DNA of 64,000 nucleotides from Metarhizium brunneum. Its lineage: Eukaryota > Ascomycota > Sordariomycetes > Hypocreales > Clavicipitaceae. This document shows, piece after piece, positions 9,589 to 19,926 of the stretch. Positions within the stretch are counted from its first letter, which is position 1. Every line of letters begins with the position of its first letter. Location: contig NC_089426.1 of NCBI RefSeq assembly GCF_013426205.1, positions 2,108,001 through 2,172,000 on the forward strand, in the 5' to 3' direction. The position numbers and the translations under genes are program-made. The notes beneath the pieces are model-generated. The model worked only from the letters and a program-made list of their open reading frames with translations, ran no database searches and had not been told where the DNA came from.

Positions 9589-11682
9589 TCACCACCCGAT
9601 CGCGTCTACTTTCCCATTCGTACTCGCCGCCATCGTTGCATCTCCCCATGCCGGAGCCTCAGCTGGGCCACTCCATGAACCAGGCATTACATTGTTGTGC
9701 GCCTCTGCCGAGGGGGCATTATTATCCTGTGCAGTATCACCCCATTGTACACCGTTATCATTGCTGCCATTCTGCGCATCCTGATTCTCCCAAGTAGCGT
9801 CGCCGCCGGAAGGCTGTCCCCCACTAGGCCAATCACTTCCACCGTTGTTGCCGCTGTCGTTGCCAGCATTGGCGTTGTTGTTCCAAGTTGACTCCTGGTT
9901 ATCTCCGGCATTGAATCCTTGAGAACCGCTCGGCCCTCCATTGTTGTTGCTGTCCCATGCATTCTCCTGCGTCTGATTACCCCACGTGTCTGTAGCTCCT
10001 CCGTTGCCGCCTGCATTACCGTTTTCGTTGCCGTTGCCATTACCCCAGCCGCTCTGCTGCGGCTGGCCCATCTGGCCTCGATTTTCGACTCCAGAAGGAC
10101 TTGGGTTCTTGGGACTAGCGTTCCGTACGGAGCCGTTGCTGCCTCCATATGCACTAAATTGGGATCTGGTCTTGTTTGGAAGATACGAATTGTGCTTCCC
10201 AGGAGGGAAGACATTATTCCCGCCAGCAACGTCCTGATCTTTACTTGATGGAACAGCGCCGACAGGGTTCGGGTTAGGGTCTAACAGACTGAATGCTCCT
10301 CTGTTCTGGTTTTGGTTCTGAGCCTGAGTTGCTGGCTCCATCTGCGGCCACGGTCCGCCTGGGAAAGGTCCCGGATACCCAGCAAATCCCATGGGAGCAA
10401 ACGCATTCCAGGCCGGCATTGCCATTCCTTGTGTAATAGGCACACGCTCCATGCCGGTCTTGTCTTGGGTTCTGTCGAAACCATGGCAGTACGGGTTCTG
10501 AGTCGGATGTGGCATGCCCATCGGTAGAGGTCGAAGTGACGGATCTCGCTTGGGATAAAGAGACTGGTGATGATGACCGTACACGGGGCCATGATAGATT
10601 CTGACAATGTTGTTTTCGGCGTCGTAATATGCATTTGGGATTGGATCTTCCGGTGTTTCGACGACTCTCTCGGTGTGGACGACTTCTGCACGCATAGGGG
10701 CAATGAGGTTCGGACGGCGAGGGTGAGGCCCAGGGTATGGCGTCGGGTATCTTTTTCCTTTCTTCTGTTCGGATTCCTTTTCTTTTGGTGAGGCTTTCTG
10801 TTCAGTGGGCTCTGCTGGTGGTTTCTCAGGCTCTTTCTCCGGTTCTTTGTCCTTGGGTTTGTCGTCATTCTTATCCTTATTCTGCCCATTTTTAGCTTGG
10901 TCCTCAATTTTATTCGCCTCCTTGTTCTTATTTTTATTTTTCTTGCCCTGCTGCTTGCTTTCCTTCTTCTTTTCATCACTGGAATCATCTGTGTCCTTGG
11001 CAGATTCTTCCTGCGACTCCCCTTCCGAGCTATCTACCTTGGCTTTCTCCTTCTCCTTGGCCTTTCCCTTCTTGCCGCCGTTCTTCTGACCTTTTGCAAG
11101 CTCCTCGTCAGTCGTCACCTCTGAATCACAATCGGACTGTTTGGCTTTTTTGGAAGCTTTGCTTGCTCCCCGCTGCTGTTTCTGCCGGCCACGAGTACAA
11201 TTGGAACACTCACAAGTAGGATGGGGCTCGGAGTCATCCTCGCTATCGGATGATTTAGCTGCTTCTTTCCCCTTTTCTTTATTCTTTTTGTTTTTACTCT
11301 TTGGGGGAGATGGCGGCTCGCTTGGTTTTGAGTCGCTCGACTCGGCCGAGGTGTCTGCTTCTGAGTCGGTGGGCGTGTCTTCAGACTCAGAAGCTGCTGG
11401 GGTTTTCTTCAGGGCAGATTTCTTGGGCTCTTCTTCAAAACGAACTTTTTTCACAGTTGCATCCGTTTTGGTTTCCGGCTTGGCAGACCGTCCGGAGCGA
11501 GGGTAGGTTATTTTGACGGTATCTTCTTCAGTTTCATCGTCGGTGAACACCTCCACTGTGACGACATCTCGTTTCTTGCGAGGCTTCTTGGGGATGGGGC
11601 CGAGGGCAGATTGGATGGTTGTGCCGACGATATATTCGCAAAATAGGAGAGACTTTGATGGCCACTTCTTATTGTTAGGCAT
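9589..11682 (-). CDS. Large disordered hypothetical protein
   Basis: I do not recognise a family. The 697-residue frame is open and clearly protein-like, but almost wholly low complexity. The first 40 residues are ordered (SLLFCEYIVGTTIQSALG) and followed by a basic KKPRKK patch. A K/E/S/D-rich region runs to about 300, then a proline- and histidine-rich middle with YPTPYPGPHPRRP and MGMPHP. The C-terminal 200 residues are rich in G, N, Q, S and W with repeated WGN/WGD-type units. A small cysteine knot-like motif CECSNC lies near 155. KVRF (79-82) fits the RVxF consensus for protein phosphatase 1 docking, which is inference only. Basic clusters suggest a nuclear or RNA-associated protein. The ATG at 11680-11682 is the only plausible start. 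The function is open. Confidence 0.72.
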   Translation of the reverse strand: MPNNKKWPSKSLLFCEYIVGTTIQSALGPIPKKPRKKRDVVTVEVFTDDETEEDTVKITYPRSGRSAKPETKTDATVKKVRFEEEPKKSALKKTPAASESEDTPTDSEADTSAESSDSKPSEPPSPPKSKNKKNKEKGKEAAKSSDSEDDSEPHPTCECSNCTRGRQKQQRGASKASKKAKQSDCDSEVTTDEELAKGQKNGGKKGKAKEKEKAKVDSSEGESQEESAKDTDDSSDEKKKESKQQGKKNKNKNKEANKIEDQAKNGQNKDKNDDKPKDKEPEKEPEKPPAEPTEQKASPKEKESEQKKGKRYPTPYPGPHPRRPNLIAPMRAEVVHTERVVETPEDPIPNAYYDAENNIVRIYHGPVYGHHHQSLYPKRDPSLRPLPMGMPHPTQNPYCHGFDRTQDKTGMERVPITQGMAMPAWNAFAPMGFAGYPGPFPGGPWPQMEPATQAQNQNQNRGAFSLLDPNPNPVGAVPSSKDQDVAGGNNVFPPGKHNSYLPNKTRSQFSAYGGSNGSVRNASPKNPSPSGVENRGQMGQPQQSGWGNGNGNENGNAGGNGGATDTWGNQTQENAWDSNNNGGPSGSQGFNAGDNQESTWNNNANAGNDSGNNGGSDWPSGGQPSGGDATWENQDAQNGSNDNGVQWGDTAQDNNAPSAEAHNNVMPGSWSGPAEAPAWGDATMAASTNGKVDAIGW

Positions 11683-13007
11683 TATGGGCGATAGTCTTTG
11701 GAGTTCTTGATTGGGAAAGGTTGAATTAGATTAGCTCTTGGGAGAGATACCGATAGTCCATCGACTAGGAGACTGGGTTGTGGTGGCGAATAGGCCAGCC
11801 ACTTGTGCGCAGGGTGTTTTGATTAGACAAACGATACGAGTTGTCAAATTGAGATGATATGGTACAAGACAAGATGAGACGGGCAGAGCGGGACGTGGAG
11901 ACAGATTCCAAGCCAAGCTGTGAAGACAGCTGACTGCCAGCTGTCGAGCATGTCGCGGACCGCCAGCGTTTGGGATTGAGGAGGACGGGCTCGATGGAGT
12001 CGAAAGAGCCATAACTACTCCCTTAAAAAACTAATATTGCCAAAAACATTTATTATTTCTCTCTTCAGATCAAGAAATGGGGGCTCCCTCTGGCGGAACA
12101 GTTGGCGGCAATGTCTCAAATAGAGTCTTGACTCTTCGGGGAGTGTCTACCGTCTGTTTGTTGGCAACATGGCACTGATAGTTCACAGTTCGCCTCTTCG
12201 CACAGCATCACAGCCAATGCTCCCGTGTCTGTGACCAGCATCTGCACTATCAAATCCAGAAAGCGTGGGTGTATAAAAATACCTGCCGGGAAGGAGACCC
12301 ATTGCAATGTCGAATTTGTATGTAGACAACTTGGAGCAGCCGACTACAATGCGGAATCGGGCGTGCGCTGGCGCATGCAGAATGCAGAATGCAAAGTCAT
12401 GATTTTTAATCTCAAGAAAGGCCAAGTTCATACTGCTATCGAAGAAAGAATAAAAGACAACACTGAGGCCGAAAAGTCTCACAATAAATGCGGTATAGGT
12501 GATCCTTTCTAGTGCAGTCCATTTTCGCTCCCATCCCCGAGCCTGTCCATCTTCTTAACTATCTAGTGTTGCCATCTTCAAGCACCAATACAGATGAATA
12601 TGGATTAGATAATCGTCGAACCGAGCATATCTTCAGAGTTGGCATCTTGGATGATACGACGTCGTAGATCAGCTCTGGCCGATACGCAGAAAGACCAGTC
12701 TAATGCCAGGAATCACACCCCCTCAAATAGTCGCTTCATCCATAAAAATGCACCAGCAAGCGATTTCGAACGTTAAGATATATTTCATTGAATTGTCATA
12801 GCCAAGACTTCCCGTGTGTTCTAAAAAGGCCGAGACCTAAATCACAACCAGTAAGTTAAATACAGATTCATACACTCAAGATTGATCATTACGCAATGTC
12901 CGCCCATTTCACTGTAATCGATTGCTGCACAAGTCCTAACACATTCCCAGATCATACTCTCCTTCTTGTATTTGACCTCGCGCACCTAATCCCCCGCCAA
13001 TATTCCT
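11683..13007. other. Intergenic region between two minus-strand genes
   Basis: Should contain the promoter of the disordered-protein gene (just above 11683) and the 3' flank of the small secreted-type gene. No frame here has recognisable domains; a 93-codon minus-strand frame just upstream of 11682 looks like 5' UTR. Confidence 0.4.
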
Positions 13008-13465
13008 TTACAACTCTTCGCCCTTTTCGCAGTTCTTGACTTCGTAGTTGACAGTGTCATTTCCTGTCCCCCAAATCTTCGGTTTGAAGTCAAGGTACAC
13101 GAGCTCGTTCTTTTCCGCCTTCCAGTCTCCATTTGTGTCTCTGTAATACACCATCTCACCACTGCCGGCGTCTCGAACCTCGACGGTTGTGTGGGAAAAC
13201 GTGCCGTCCGTCGACCACTCCAGCTTGTAGCAGGAGTCCTTCTTGACGGGAAAGGGCTTAGAGCAACGGATATTTCCGTCGCTGTCGATGCATTTCTCTA
13301 TAGCGTAGTCAAGCACTTCGCCCTTGGAAACGGTGTCACCAGCTAGACGGACTATACGTTAGATATTTGAGACGGAAGTTCGTTGAGCAGAGCCATCGTA
13401 CTTAGTTTGAAGCTAGCAAGAGCGAGGCCTGCAGTGGCGATCTTCTGTACATCTGGGATATACAT
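13008..13465 (-). CDS. Small putatively secreted protein, orphan
   Basis: Two exons on the minus strand, 13402-13465 and 13008-13342, with a 59-nt intron (donor GTACGA, acceptor CTAG). The phases match and give a 132-residue protein. The N-terminus MYIPDVQKIATAGLALASF has a short hydrophobic core that could be a weak signal peptide. The mature part has four cysteines (CIDSDG, RCSK, DSCYK, NCEKG) in an acidic, beta-rich sequence (LEWSTDGTFSHTTVEV, VYLDFKPKIWG). I recognise no family. Size, cysteine count and the likely export signal fit a secreted effector-like or cell-surface protein, but that is inference. The start ATG is supported because splicing joins it in frame to a hydrophobic leader; no other upstream ATG would give a leader. 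Confidence 0.62.
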
Positions 13466-14958
13466 GACGAGAGTCGGAGCTTGATGGCGCAGAAAAGAGA
13501 TATGTTCCGGGTAGATAAATTCGTCGTTGATAAAGAGACGAGTGGTCAACGTACTGAGAGACTCCAGAAAGCAAGGGATTTTCGCATGGAGGCAAGCAGG
13601 TATTTTAAGACAAGAAACGTTCCACCAAAGCCGGCGAGTTGGTCAAGCTTATTCGCATCATCGATGACGTTGATGCATGGAGCTATTGGTCCTTCCTGCC
13701 CCTTAAATTGCCTAATTTGGTATGTGGGGCGGTTGCCTGAATTACACCCCGTTGGATGAAGTTCCGTTGTTCGGGAGTGTTGCAAGGAAACATAGAAGAT
13801 CTACCAAAATAAGATCTCCTCAAGTAGGAGGCCTCCCCTTTTGGCAGAGTCGTTGAAAACAGGGAGCAACTCCAAGTATAAGGTACTAGGTACCTACTTC
13901 TGTTGTCGCAGTTATCTCGGGTAGAGATAAGATGTGAATATGTAATAGTTAACGTTTTAAGCATAAGTGGTAAAAATATTACAAGTACTACTAGCTGGAT
14001 ATCTTTGCCTCCTCCCTAACTGTTTTCAATACTCGTTGGGCAGGTAAAAGAAGCAAGGCGATGTATGCTGGAAAGTTGCGCTATAGAGTGATTCGGAAGA
14101 GGCAAAAACGCTGACCAACCTAAGTACTTTACCTATAGGTACCTAGGTAGGTAGGTAGGTACCTTGCAACCTGGTGACTAAGTTAACAGCAGAGTCACAA
14201 TTGCTAGTAATGCCTTGTCACTTTGATCCCTAGCTCAATCTGTCGCAGGATGTGTTAAGGCGTAGGTTCCATAACGGTCCCAACGTGTGTAGAGAAAAAA
14301 CCTCCGTTTGGATGAGGCTTCTGCGCAAGTATTCATACCCCACCGAGCTCAGGAGATTCTAATTCAAGTGCCGCTGACTCAAAGTCTTAATATTCCCTCC
14401 CAAATTCAGTTGTGGCAGAGTCAGACATAGAAATAGCTACCCTGTACCTTTGTGCCTGAATTCAAGAACCCCGCACTAAAACTCTTTGGGATGGTTGCTC
14501 CGGTCCTTGCAGCCCCTCCGACTCATGGAAAAACATCAAAAACTGCCCCTCTTCTGACTCAGGAGGGCCTGTGCCGGTCAATGCGACATCACCGATTTCT
14601 TCGTCTTTTTGACACACAGGCCTGTAACTCGTTCACCCCGTCTAATCACCACAGAGACGTATCTCTCGTATTTACTCCTGTCGAGGAGCTGCAATTCTAG
14701 GGGCTGGAAGCCTCCAATTTCAGTTGTCTAAGGCAGCAACACTACATCCCGTAGGTGCGACCTCGCTCTCCATACTTCAGTCACTCTCCCTTCGTTCCTT
14801 GCCATTTAAATGCAAGGCTCCCCTCTTCTCCCTTACGACCTTAACGACCGTATGGCGGTCATGATGAATCAGAATATTCATTATTTTTCGTTTCAACCCG
14901 AGAAAACCGTTGTGTTGGACCACTGGCTGATCAAAAGACGTTACTCCGCAGGGTCACC
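13466..14958. other. Divergent intergenic region with palindrome cluster
   Basis: Contains the promoter of the small secreted-type gene and that of threonyl-tRNA synthetase. It includes the AT-rich palindrome run at 14121-14164. The last 150 bases before the synthetase start contain an upstream ATG (14810) opening an 89-codon frame that overlaps the synthetase start out of frame. Confidence 0.45.
14121..14164. repeat. Cluster of TACCT/AGGTA palindromes
   Basis: A tract made of TAAGTACTTTACC, TATAGGTACC and a run of four GGTA units, including the perfect 10-bp palindrome TACCTAGGTA (14140-14149). The same 10-mer recurs in five other intergenic places in the window. Confidence 0.75.
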
Positions 14959-17238
14959 ATGGCTTCCTCGGCGGCTCCCGCACCAACCACTATTCCTGTC
15001 AGGGATGGCCCTCCGTCACAGCCTGATGGTCAGCTACCCAAATTCATCGTCGAGAGAAATCTGCTGTTTGAAGAGCTGAAGAAGAAACACGACGACGCCG
15101 TAGCCGCGAAGCCCCGAAACTCCATCACTGTGTCGCTCACAGCCGGCCCGGACAATGTCACTGAAATCTCTGCTACCGCTTGGGAGACCACCCCAGGTCA
15201 GTTGCTGAAGCACGTTGCCAAGGTTATCGCCTCGGAGGCAGTCGTTGCCAAGGTCAATGGCGAGGTCTGGGATCTGACCAGGCCTTTGGAGGCTGACTGC
15301 GCCGTCTCGTACCTATCTTCGAAGGATCCCGAGGGTCGTGCTGTATTCTGGCACTCGGCCGCACACGTGCTCGGCGAGGCTTGTGAGCACCAGTTTGGCT
15401 GCATGCTGTCCCATGGTCCCCCAACCAGTATGGGTTTCTTCTACGACATGGCCATGCGGGAGGGCGATGCTGTCAAGGAGACTGATCGCCCAGCCCTCGA
15501 GACTTTAGCAAAGAAATTCTTCAAGGAGAAGCAGCAATTTGAGCGAGTTGAGATTGCAAAAGAGGATCTGCGAAAACTGTTTGGCTACTCCAAGTACAAG
15601 ATGCACTATATCGAGAAGTTCGTCCCAGATGGTGGCTCCACCACCGTGTACCGCAACGGCTCCCTCGTCGATCTCTGCACCGGCCCGCACATTCAGAATA
15701 CCAAGCAGATCTCCGCCTTCAAAATCATGGGCAACAGCTCAGCTTACTTCTTGGGCGACCAGGCCAACGACTCTTTGCAACGTATCTCTGGCGTGGCTTT
15801 CCCCAAGAATGATCAAATGAAGGAATGGCTTACCTACCTGGAGGAGGCTAAAAAGCGCGACCATCAGCTTATCGGGAAAAACCAGAAATTATTCTGGTTC
15901 AGCCCGCTCTCTCCAGGCTCGCCATTCTTTCTTCCCCACGGCACTCGCATCTTCAACGCCATCCAGACAATGCTTCGAGAGCAGTACTGGATGCGTGGGT
16001 ACGACGAGGTTCATTCGCCCCTCATGTACGATGTCCAGCTCTGGAAAACCTCGGGCCACTGGGATCACTATCAGGAAGATATGTTCCGAGTGCCGTTAAA
16101 GCACACTCACGGTACAGCGCCGGATGCTCCAGTAGCTTCTGGGCCAGATGCTGCCAAAGATGCCGACAAACCGGCTGGCAAAGATGGCGAGAATGCCGAG
16201 GTTGCAAAATTGGAACAGGAGAGGCTGTTCGCTCTAAAGCCAATGAATTGTCCTGGCCACGCTCTCATGTTCGCCAGCGAAGAGCGCTCCTATCGATCCC
16301 TTCCGTGGCGAGTCGCCGATTTCAGTGTTCTGCATCGCAATGAAGCTTCTGGTGCGCTTACCGGTCTTACCAGAGTCCGCAAGTTCCAGCAAGATGACGC
16401 GCATATTTTCTGCACCATCGACCAAGTCACCGACGAACTTCGAGGCTTGTTTAAATTCATGACGCACGTGTACACCATGTTCGGATTCCCATTCAAGCTT
16501 AAGCTCTCCACTCGTCCAGATTCTTACATGGGTAAGCTGTCCGACTGGGATGCTGCCGAGGATCGACTCAAGAAGGCCCTACAGGAGTTCAAGGGTGATG
16601 ACTGGGTTATTAATCCTGGTGATGGCGCCTTCTATGGGCCCAAGATCGATGTCACCGTCAACGATGCCTTGGGTAGAGAATTCCAATGCGCCACTATCCA
16701 GCTGGACTTCCAGCTCCCCCAAAACTTTAACCTCCTCTATCGTACCAACGAATCTACAGCCGATCGCGCCAAGGGTGAGGGAGAGGAGGAAGGTGGTATT
16801 CCCTCTGGCATGGCAAGACCCGTCATGATCCACCGAGCCGTCATCGGCTCTTTCGACCGGTTCATGGGTATCATCATTGAACACTTTGGAGGCAAGTGGC
16901 CCTTCTGGCTGTCGCCGCGCCAAGTCATGGTCATCCCCATTATGAAGGATGCGGAGGACTATGCCAGGGAGGTGCGAGACATTTTGCACGACGCGAAGCT
17001 CTACGCGGACGTCGACGTCTCGGGCAACACCCTCCAGAAGAAGATTCGAGCCGCACAGCTGGCTCAGTACAATTTTGTCATGGTTGTGGGTGCTGAGGAG
17101 ATTGAGAAGCGAGCGGTGAACATTAGAAATCGGGATGATCCCTCAAGTCAGCAAAAGGGCGCCATGATTGATCTAGATGAGGTTGTTAAGCGGCTTGTAG
17201 AGTTGAAGGCCGAGAGACGACTGGTTAACTCTATCTGA
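14959..17238 (+). CDS. THS1: Threonyl-tRNA synthetase, cytosolic type
   Basis: Charges tRNA-Thr with threonine and edits mischarged seryl-tRNA. The intronless 759-residue protein has, in order: a short basic N-terminal extension, a TGS domain (about 55-120), the editing domain with HSAAHVLG (131-138) holding the HxxxH metal ligands, the class II catalytic core (motif 1 near PHGTRIFNAIQTMLREQYW, the MNCPGHALMF zinc-site region, motif 2 VLHRNEASGAL, motif 3 GSFDRFMGIIIEHFGG), and the C-terminal anticodon-binding domain. A hydrophilic insert of about 45 residues rich in A, K and D (roughly 385-425) precedes MNCPGH and occurs in the fungal/yeast enzymes. The start ATG has a strong context (CACCATGG). 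No mitochondrial targeting peptide is evident, so the mitochondrial enzyme is presumably encoded elsewhere. Confidence 0.97.
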   Translation: MASSAAPAPTTIPVRDGPPSQPDGQLPKFIVERNLLFEELKKKHDDAVAAKPRNSITVSLTAGPDNVTEISATAWETTPGQLLKHVAKVIASEAVVAKVNGEVWDLTRPLEADCAVSYLSSKDPEGRAVFWHSAAHVLGEACEHQFGCMLSHGPPTSMGFFYDMAMREGDAVKETDRPALETLAKKFFKEKQQFERVEIAKEDLRKLFGYSKYKMHYIEKFVPDGGSTTVYRNGSLVDLCTGPHIQNTKQISAFKIMGNSSAYFLGDQANDSLQRISGVAFPKNDQMKEWLTYLEEAKKRDHQLIGKNQKLFWFSPLSPGSPFFLPHGTRIFNAIQTMLREQYWMRGYDEVHSPLMYDVQLWKTSGHWDHYQEDMFRVPLKHTHGTAPDAPVASGPDAAKDADKPAGKDGENAEVAKLEQERLFALKPMNCPGHALMFASEERSYRSLPWRVADFSVLHRNEASGALTGLTRVRKFQQDDAHIFCTIDQVTDELRGLFKFMTHVYTMFGFPFKLKLSTRPDSYMGKLSDWDAAEDRLKKALQEFKGDDWVINPGDGAFYGPKIDVTVNDALGREFQCATIQLDFQLPQNFNLLYRTNESTADRAKGEGEEEGGIPSGMARPVMIHRAVIGSFDRFMGIIIEHFGGKWPFWLSPRQVMVIPIMKDAEDYAREVRDILHDAKLYADVDVSGNTLQKKIRAAQLAQYNFVMVVGAEEIEKRAVNIRNRDDPSSQQKGAMIDLDEVVKRLVELKAERRLVNSI

Positions 17239-18045
17239 TAGAGGAGGTCTTGGGGACGGCAGTGGCACTTGGGGGCCGGGGTAAAGGGGGACGTAGGGTT
17301 TCTCTCGGCGTGGATTATGAAAGGAAATAAATGACTCTGACTTATTACGTAGTGTGATTTGGTTTCTAGACTTCATAAATTTTTGCCCGCTTAGGAAAAC
17401 CTTGTCGATATGCTCCCTGGTTACTTGTGTACTGCCACATGCCCTCTGACTGCAATTGACACGTACAACTCCTATAGCCACTTAACTTCATCTCGGTCAC
17501 TCTTCTCATCATTGCTTGGCCATTACGGTTGTGTAGTTGAGCCTCCTCATATGGCGAGTGGAAGCTGCAACTGGAAGTGCCAATTTTGAACTTGCGAGGT
17601 GGTTTATGCAGGCTGCTAACGAGCCGATATATCGCACAGACGGACATCAAGTGTTCAATATTACCGTACTTGCAAGCAAGCTTGCCCCTCGTGCCCTACG
17701 AATGCTCCGAGCAACTTTATTTGGCCCTAGTCCGTTATGATTTCTATTCAATGTTGCTTGCAGCATACTATGTGTTGCAGGTTCTGTTTGGCTGCCGTTC
17801 TGTCTCAAAGGCGGGCAAGGAATCATGACGAAAAAAAGATGATGATACCTGGGGTGGCACGCCTCTCGTTACGCGGACTTCAACTTGCTACTATAAGAAT
17901 GAAGACTTTGTGACATTCTTGTTCAAGGTGGTAACTAGCATATTGCATGCAGGAATTATTGAGAAGCATGACGGTTGCCAGCGCATTTCGTGTCATGTGC
18001 ATTGCGGAGCTTGAAAGTGCGTTTCTTGGGCCCGGCGACTACACT
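17239..18045. other. Intergenic, downstream of threonyl-tRNA synthetase
   Basis: Holds the 3' UTR of the synthetase gene and the degraded flank of the decarboxylase relic. Nothing else is recognisable. Confidence 0.4.
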
Positions 18046-18579
18046 TTACCCAGGAACCGTCATCAAAAACATTGAAGGAGAGAATTGGTCTTGCAAGTGC
18101 CGCGTAGCATATCCCAGACTCATTCCAACCTCGACGGAAGTCTGAATCTTCTGCTCACTCGAGCGCAAGAGATCGTCGTCAAACTCGATGCGCCTATGTT
18201 GAAAGGCGACAATAATAGACGAACCGCCAAACTGAAAGATGCCCAACTCGTATCTCTTGTTGATCTTTGTCCCGGCGCTGTGGTACTTTTTGTGAATGCT
18301 AAAAACAGTCAGCAGCGGCTTCAAATCATATTTTCACTCGCAGGCCCGTTGACGTACTGCACGCTTCCAAGTTCCCACGTCCGTCGCACCAACGGCCGTA
18401 AACAGGACATTTCCAAACTCTCTTGTTTCGGTGACGACGTGATCCCTTCGGTTGCGCGTCAGATTATCCACCTTGCTCTGCAGTGCTACAGGGTCGACCT
18501 GGTAGCAGTCTCCCGGCAAGCTCTGGTACGTCTTCACCTCACCCTGGACGGGGGAGTGGTATCGATGGTAGTCGGGCAT
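18046..18579 (-). pseudogene. Phosphatidylserine decarboxylase fragment, 5'-truncated and interrupted
   Basis: Intact enzymes of this family convert phosphatidylserine to phosphatidylethanolamine. Two consecutive open segments in one frame match their C-terminal half. The first (18579 down to 18337) has DYHRYHSPVQGEV, QVDPVALQS and FGNVLFTAVGATDVGT; the second (18324 down to 18046) has ELGIFQFGGSSIIVAF, FDDDLL and VEVGMSLG. GGSS is the autocatalytic cleavage site that makes the pyruvoyl cofactor. A stop codon at 18334-18336 separates the segments. The best intron across it (GTACGT to TTTTTAG, 59 nt) shifts the frame by one; only a 39-nt intron or a poor acceptor would keep it. Upstream, a stop codon lies about ten codons before the first conserved motif, and no match to the N-terminal half of the family is visible up to 19 kb. 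I read this as a decayed copy, with an unusual splice pattern as the alternative. Confidence 0.68.
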
Positions 18580-19623
18580 TCCTCCCCCTTTGACCGCCGT
18601 CGACGGGCTTTAAAGGCTGTGGCAGGCGGCAGCCTTTCATGAACTGCATACAGTCCATCGCCATGACACTCATGGCGTACCACGCACGACGTGGTTAAGT
18701 GGCTGAGTGCGTGTAGAGATGTTGAAGTAAAGAGAGGAAGAGGGCCAGGTTCCGATGTCGACGTCCATTGGCGCTGGTCTCGACGATGGAGACTGGGAGC
18801 TTCAAAGGTTGATGCATCAAAACATTGAAGCGACATGGATTCGCGACTGTGTAGGTGTCTCGGTTCCAAGTGCCATTGACATAGGATCATGCTTTACTCC
18901 CCTAGTAGGTCATGCGTCGGCCCAGCATCTCAATCCTTCAGGGCCCACTGCAGCGGGAGCATCGGACATCAATTTCAGCTATACCGACATTCTATTCACC
19001 GTATAATAAGTAATGTTGTATGTAGATGGAATGCCACACTTAATACTCTGTTTATATTTGACAGGAAATGAGTCTTTCCATCTACCCGGTCGGTAGCCAT
19101 ATTAAGACACATGCAAGGGATATGCGGAAACCTGCAGGCCGGAATAGCAGGCCACATGCCAAGGGCTAGGTGCTGGTAGCATCAATTAATTCAGCCAGAC
19201 AACTTAAGCTTGCTTTTACCTCTGCTGTACGTACTTCATGTATGTACTTATGTATGTACATGTAGTACCTGGGTTCAATACTGGCTGCATGTGGGCGATT
19301 TTAGCTCCCGTAGGCGCGGCTGTGGGCGCGGCACACCGCATTTATGTGCATGTGGTCAATATTTCATTTGATATTTCATAACGGCTACATATGTATACTA
19401 TATTAATAGATTATGCATATCTATACTGGTATAAGTAGGGCCTTCCTTCCCTCAGGGCCCACTGGACATTCAACATTCAACCTACCAGACAGTTCAGATT
19501 TACCTTCAATCAATGTTAATATCCCACCAGACCGTTAATATCCCCCGTCGACACTTTCATCGTCCACCTGTAATACTAGACCTATTAGAACCCAGGTAGG
19601 TCCCTCTGACCAGACCCCTGCAT

Positions 19624-19926
19624 GTGCCCGACAGCTTCCAGAATCCACACCTTGTCCTTCACATGCATTCACCACCCGCACCGCCGTTGTCGCCGTTAAG
19701 CATACTTTCAGACAACACTTCTTCTGATATCATCCATCCCCTGGGCCGTGTGTGGATATATTTCGAGGAAGAAATTTTCAAAAACTACTGCAAGGACGGA
19801 GCCGGAATATACGATGGCCCCCATCTGGAGGAAATTCGAGCCATTCATCGTCAGTTGGAGGCCAACAGAAATCAGCGTCATGGCACAATGATGGACGGCT
19901 GGATTGACGAATGGGGTCCTACCTGA
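19624..19926 (+). CDS. Small hypothetical protein, doubtful
   Basis: A 100-codon frame. Its first third is proline-rich and the rest looks like an amphipathic, charged protein segment (RVWIYFEEEIFKNYC, HLEEIRAIHRQLEANR). It ends in WIDEWGPT. I recognise no family and see no signal peptide. It could be a short gene, one exon of a longer one, or a remnant; no good splice partner was found. It is reported because its composition differs from the surrounding shadow frames. Confidence 0.28.
   Translation: MPDSFQNPHLVLHMHSPPAPPLSPLSILSDNTSSDIIHPLGRVWIYFEEEIFKNYCKDGAGIYDGPHLEEIRAIHRQLEANRNQRHGTMMDGWIDEWGPT

Noticed and set aside
19261..19300. GGGTTCAATACTGGC as a possible tRNA T-loop
   Set aside because: No matching acceptor stem or A-box upstream; not a tRNA.
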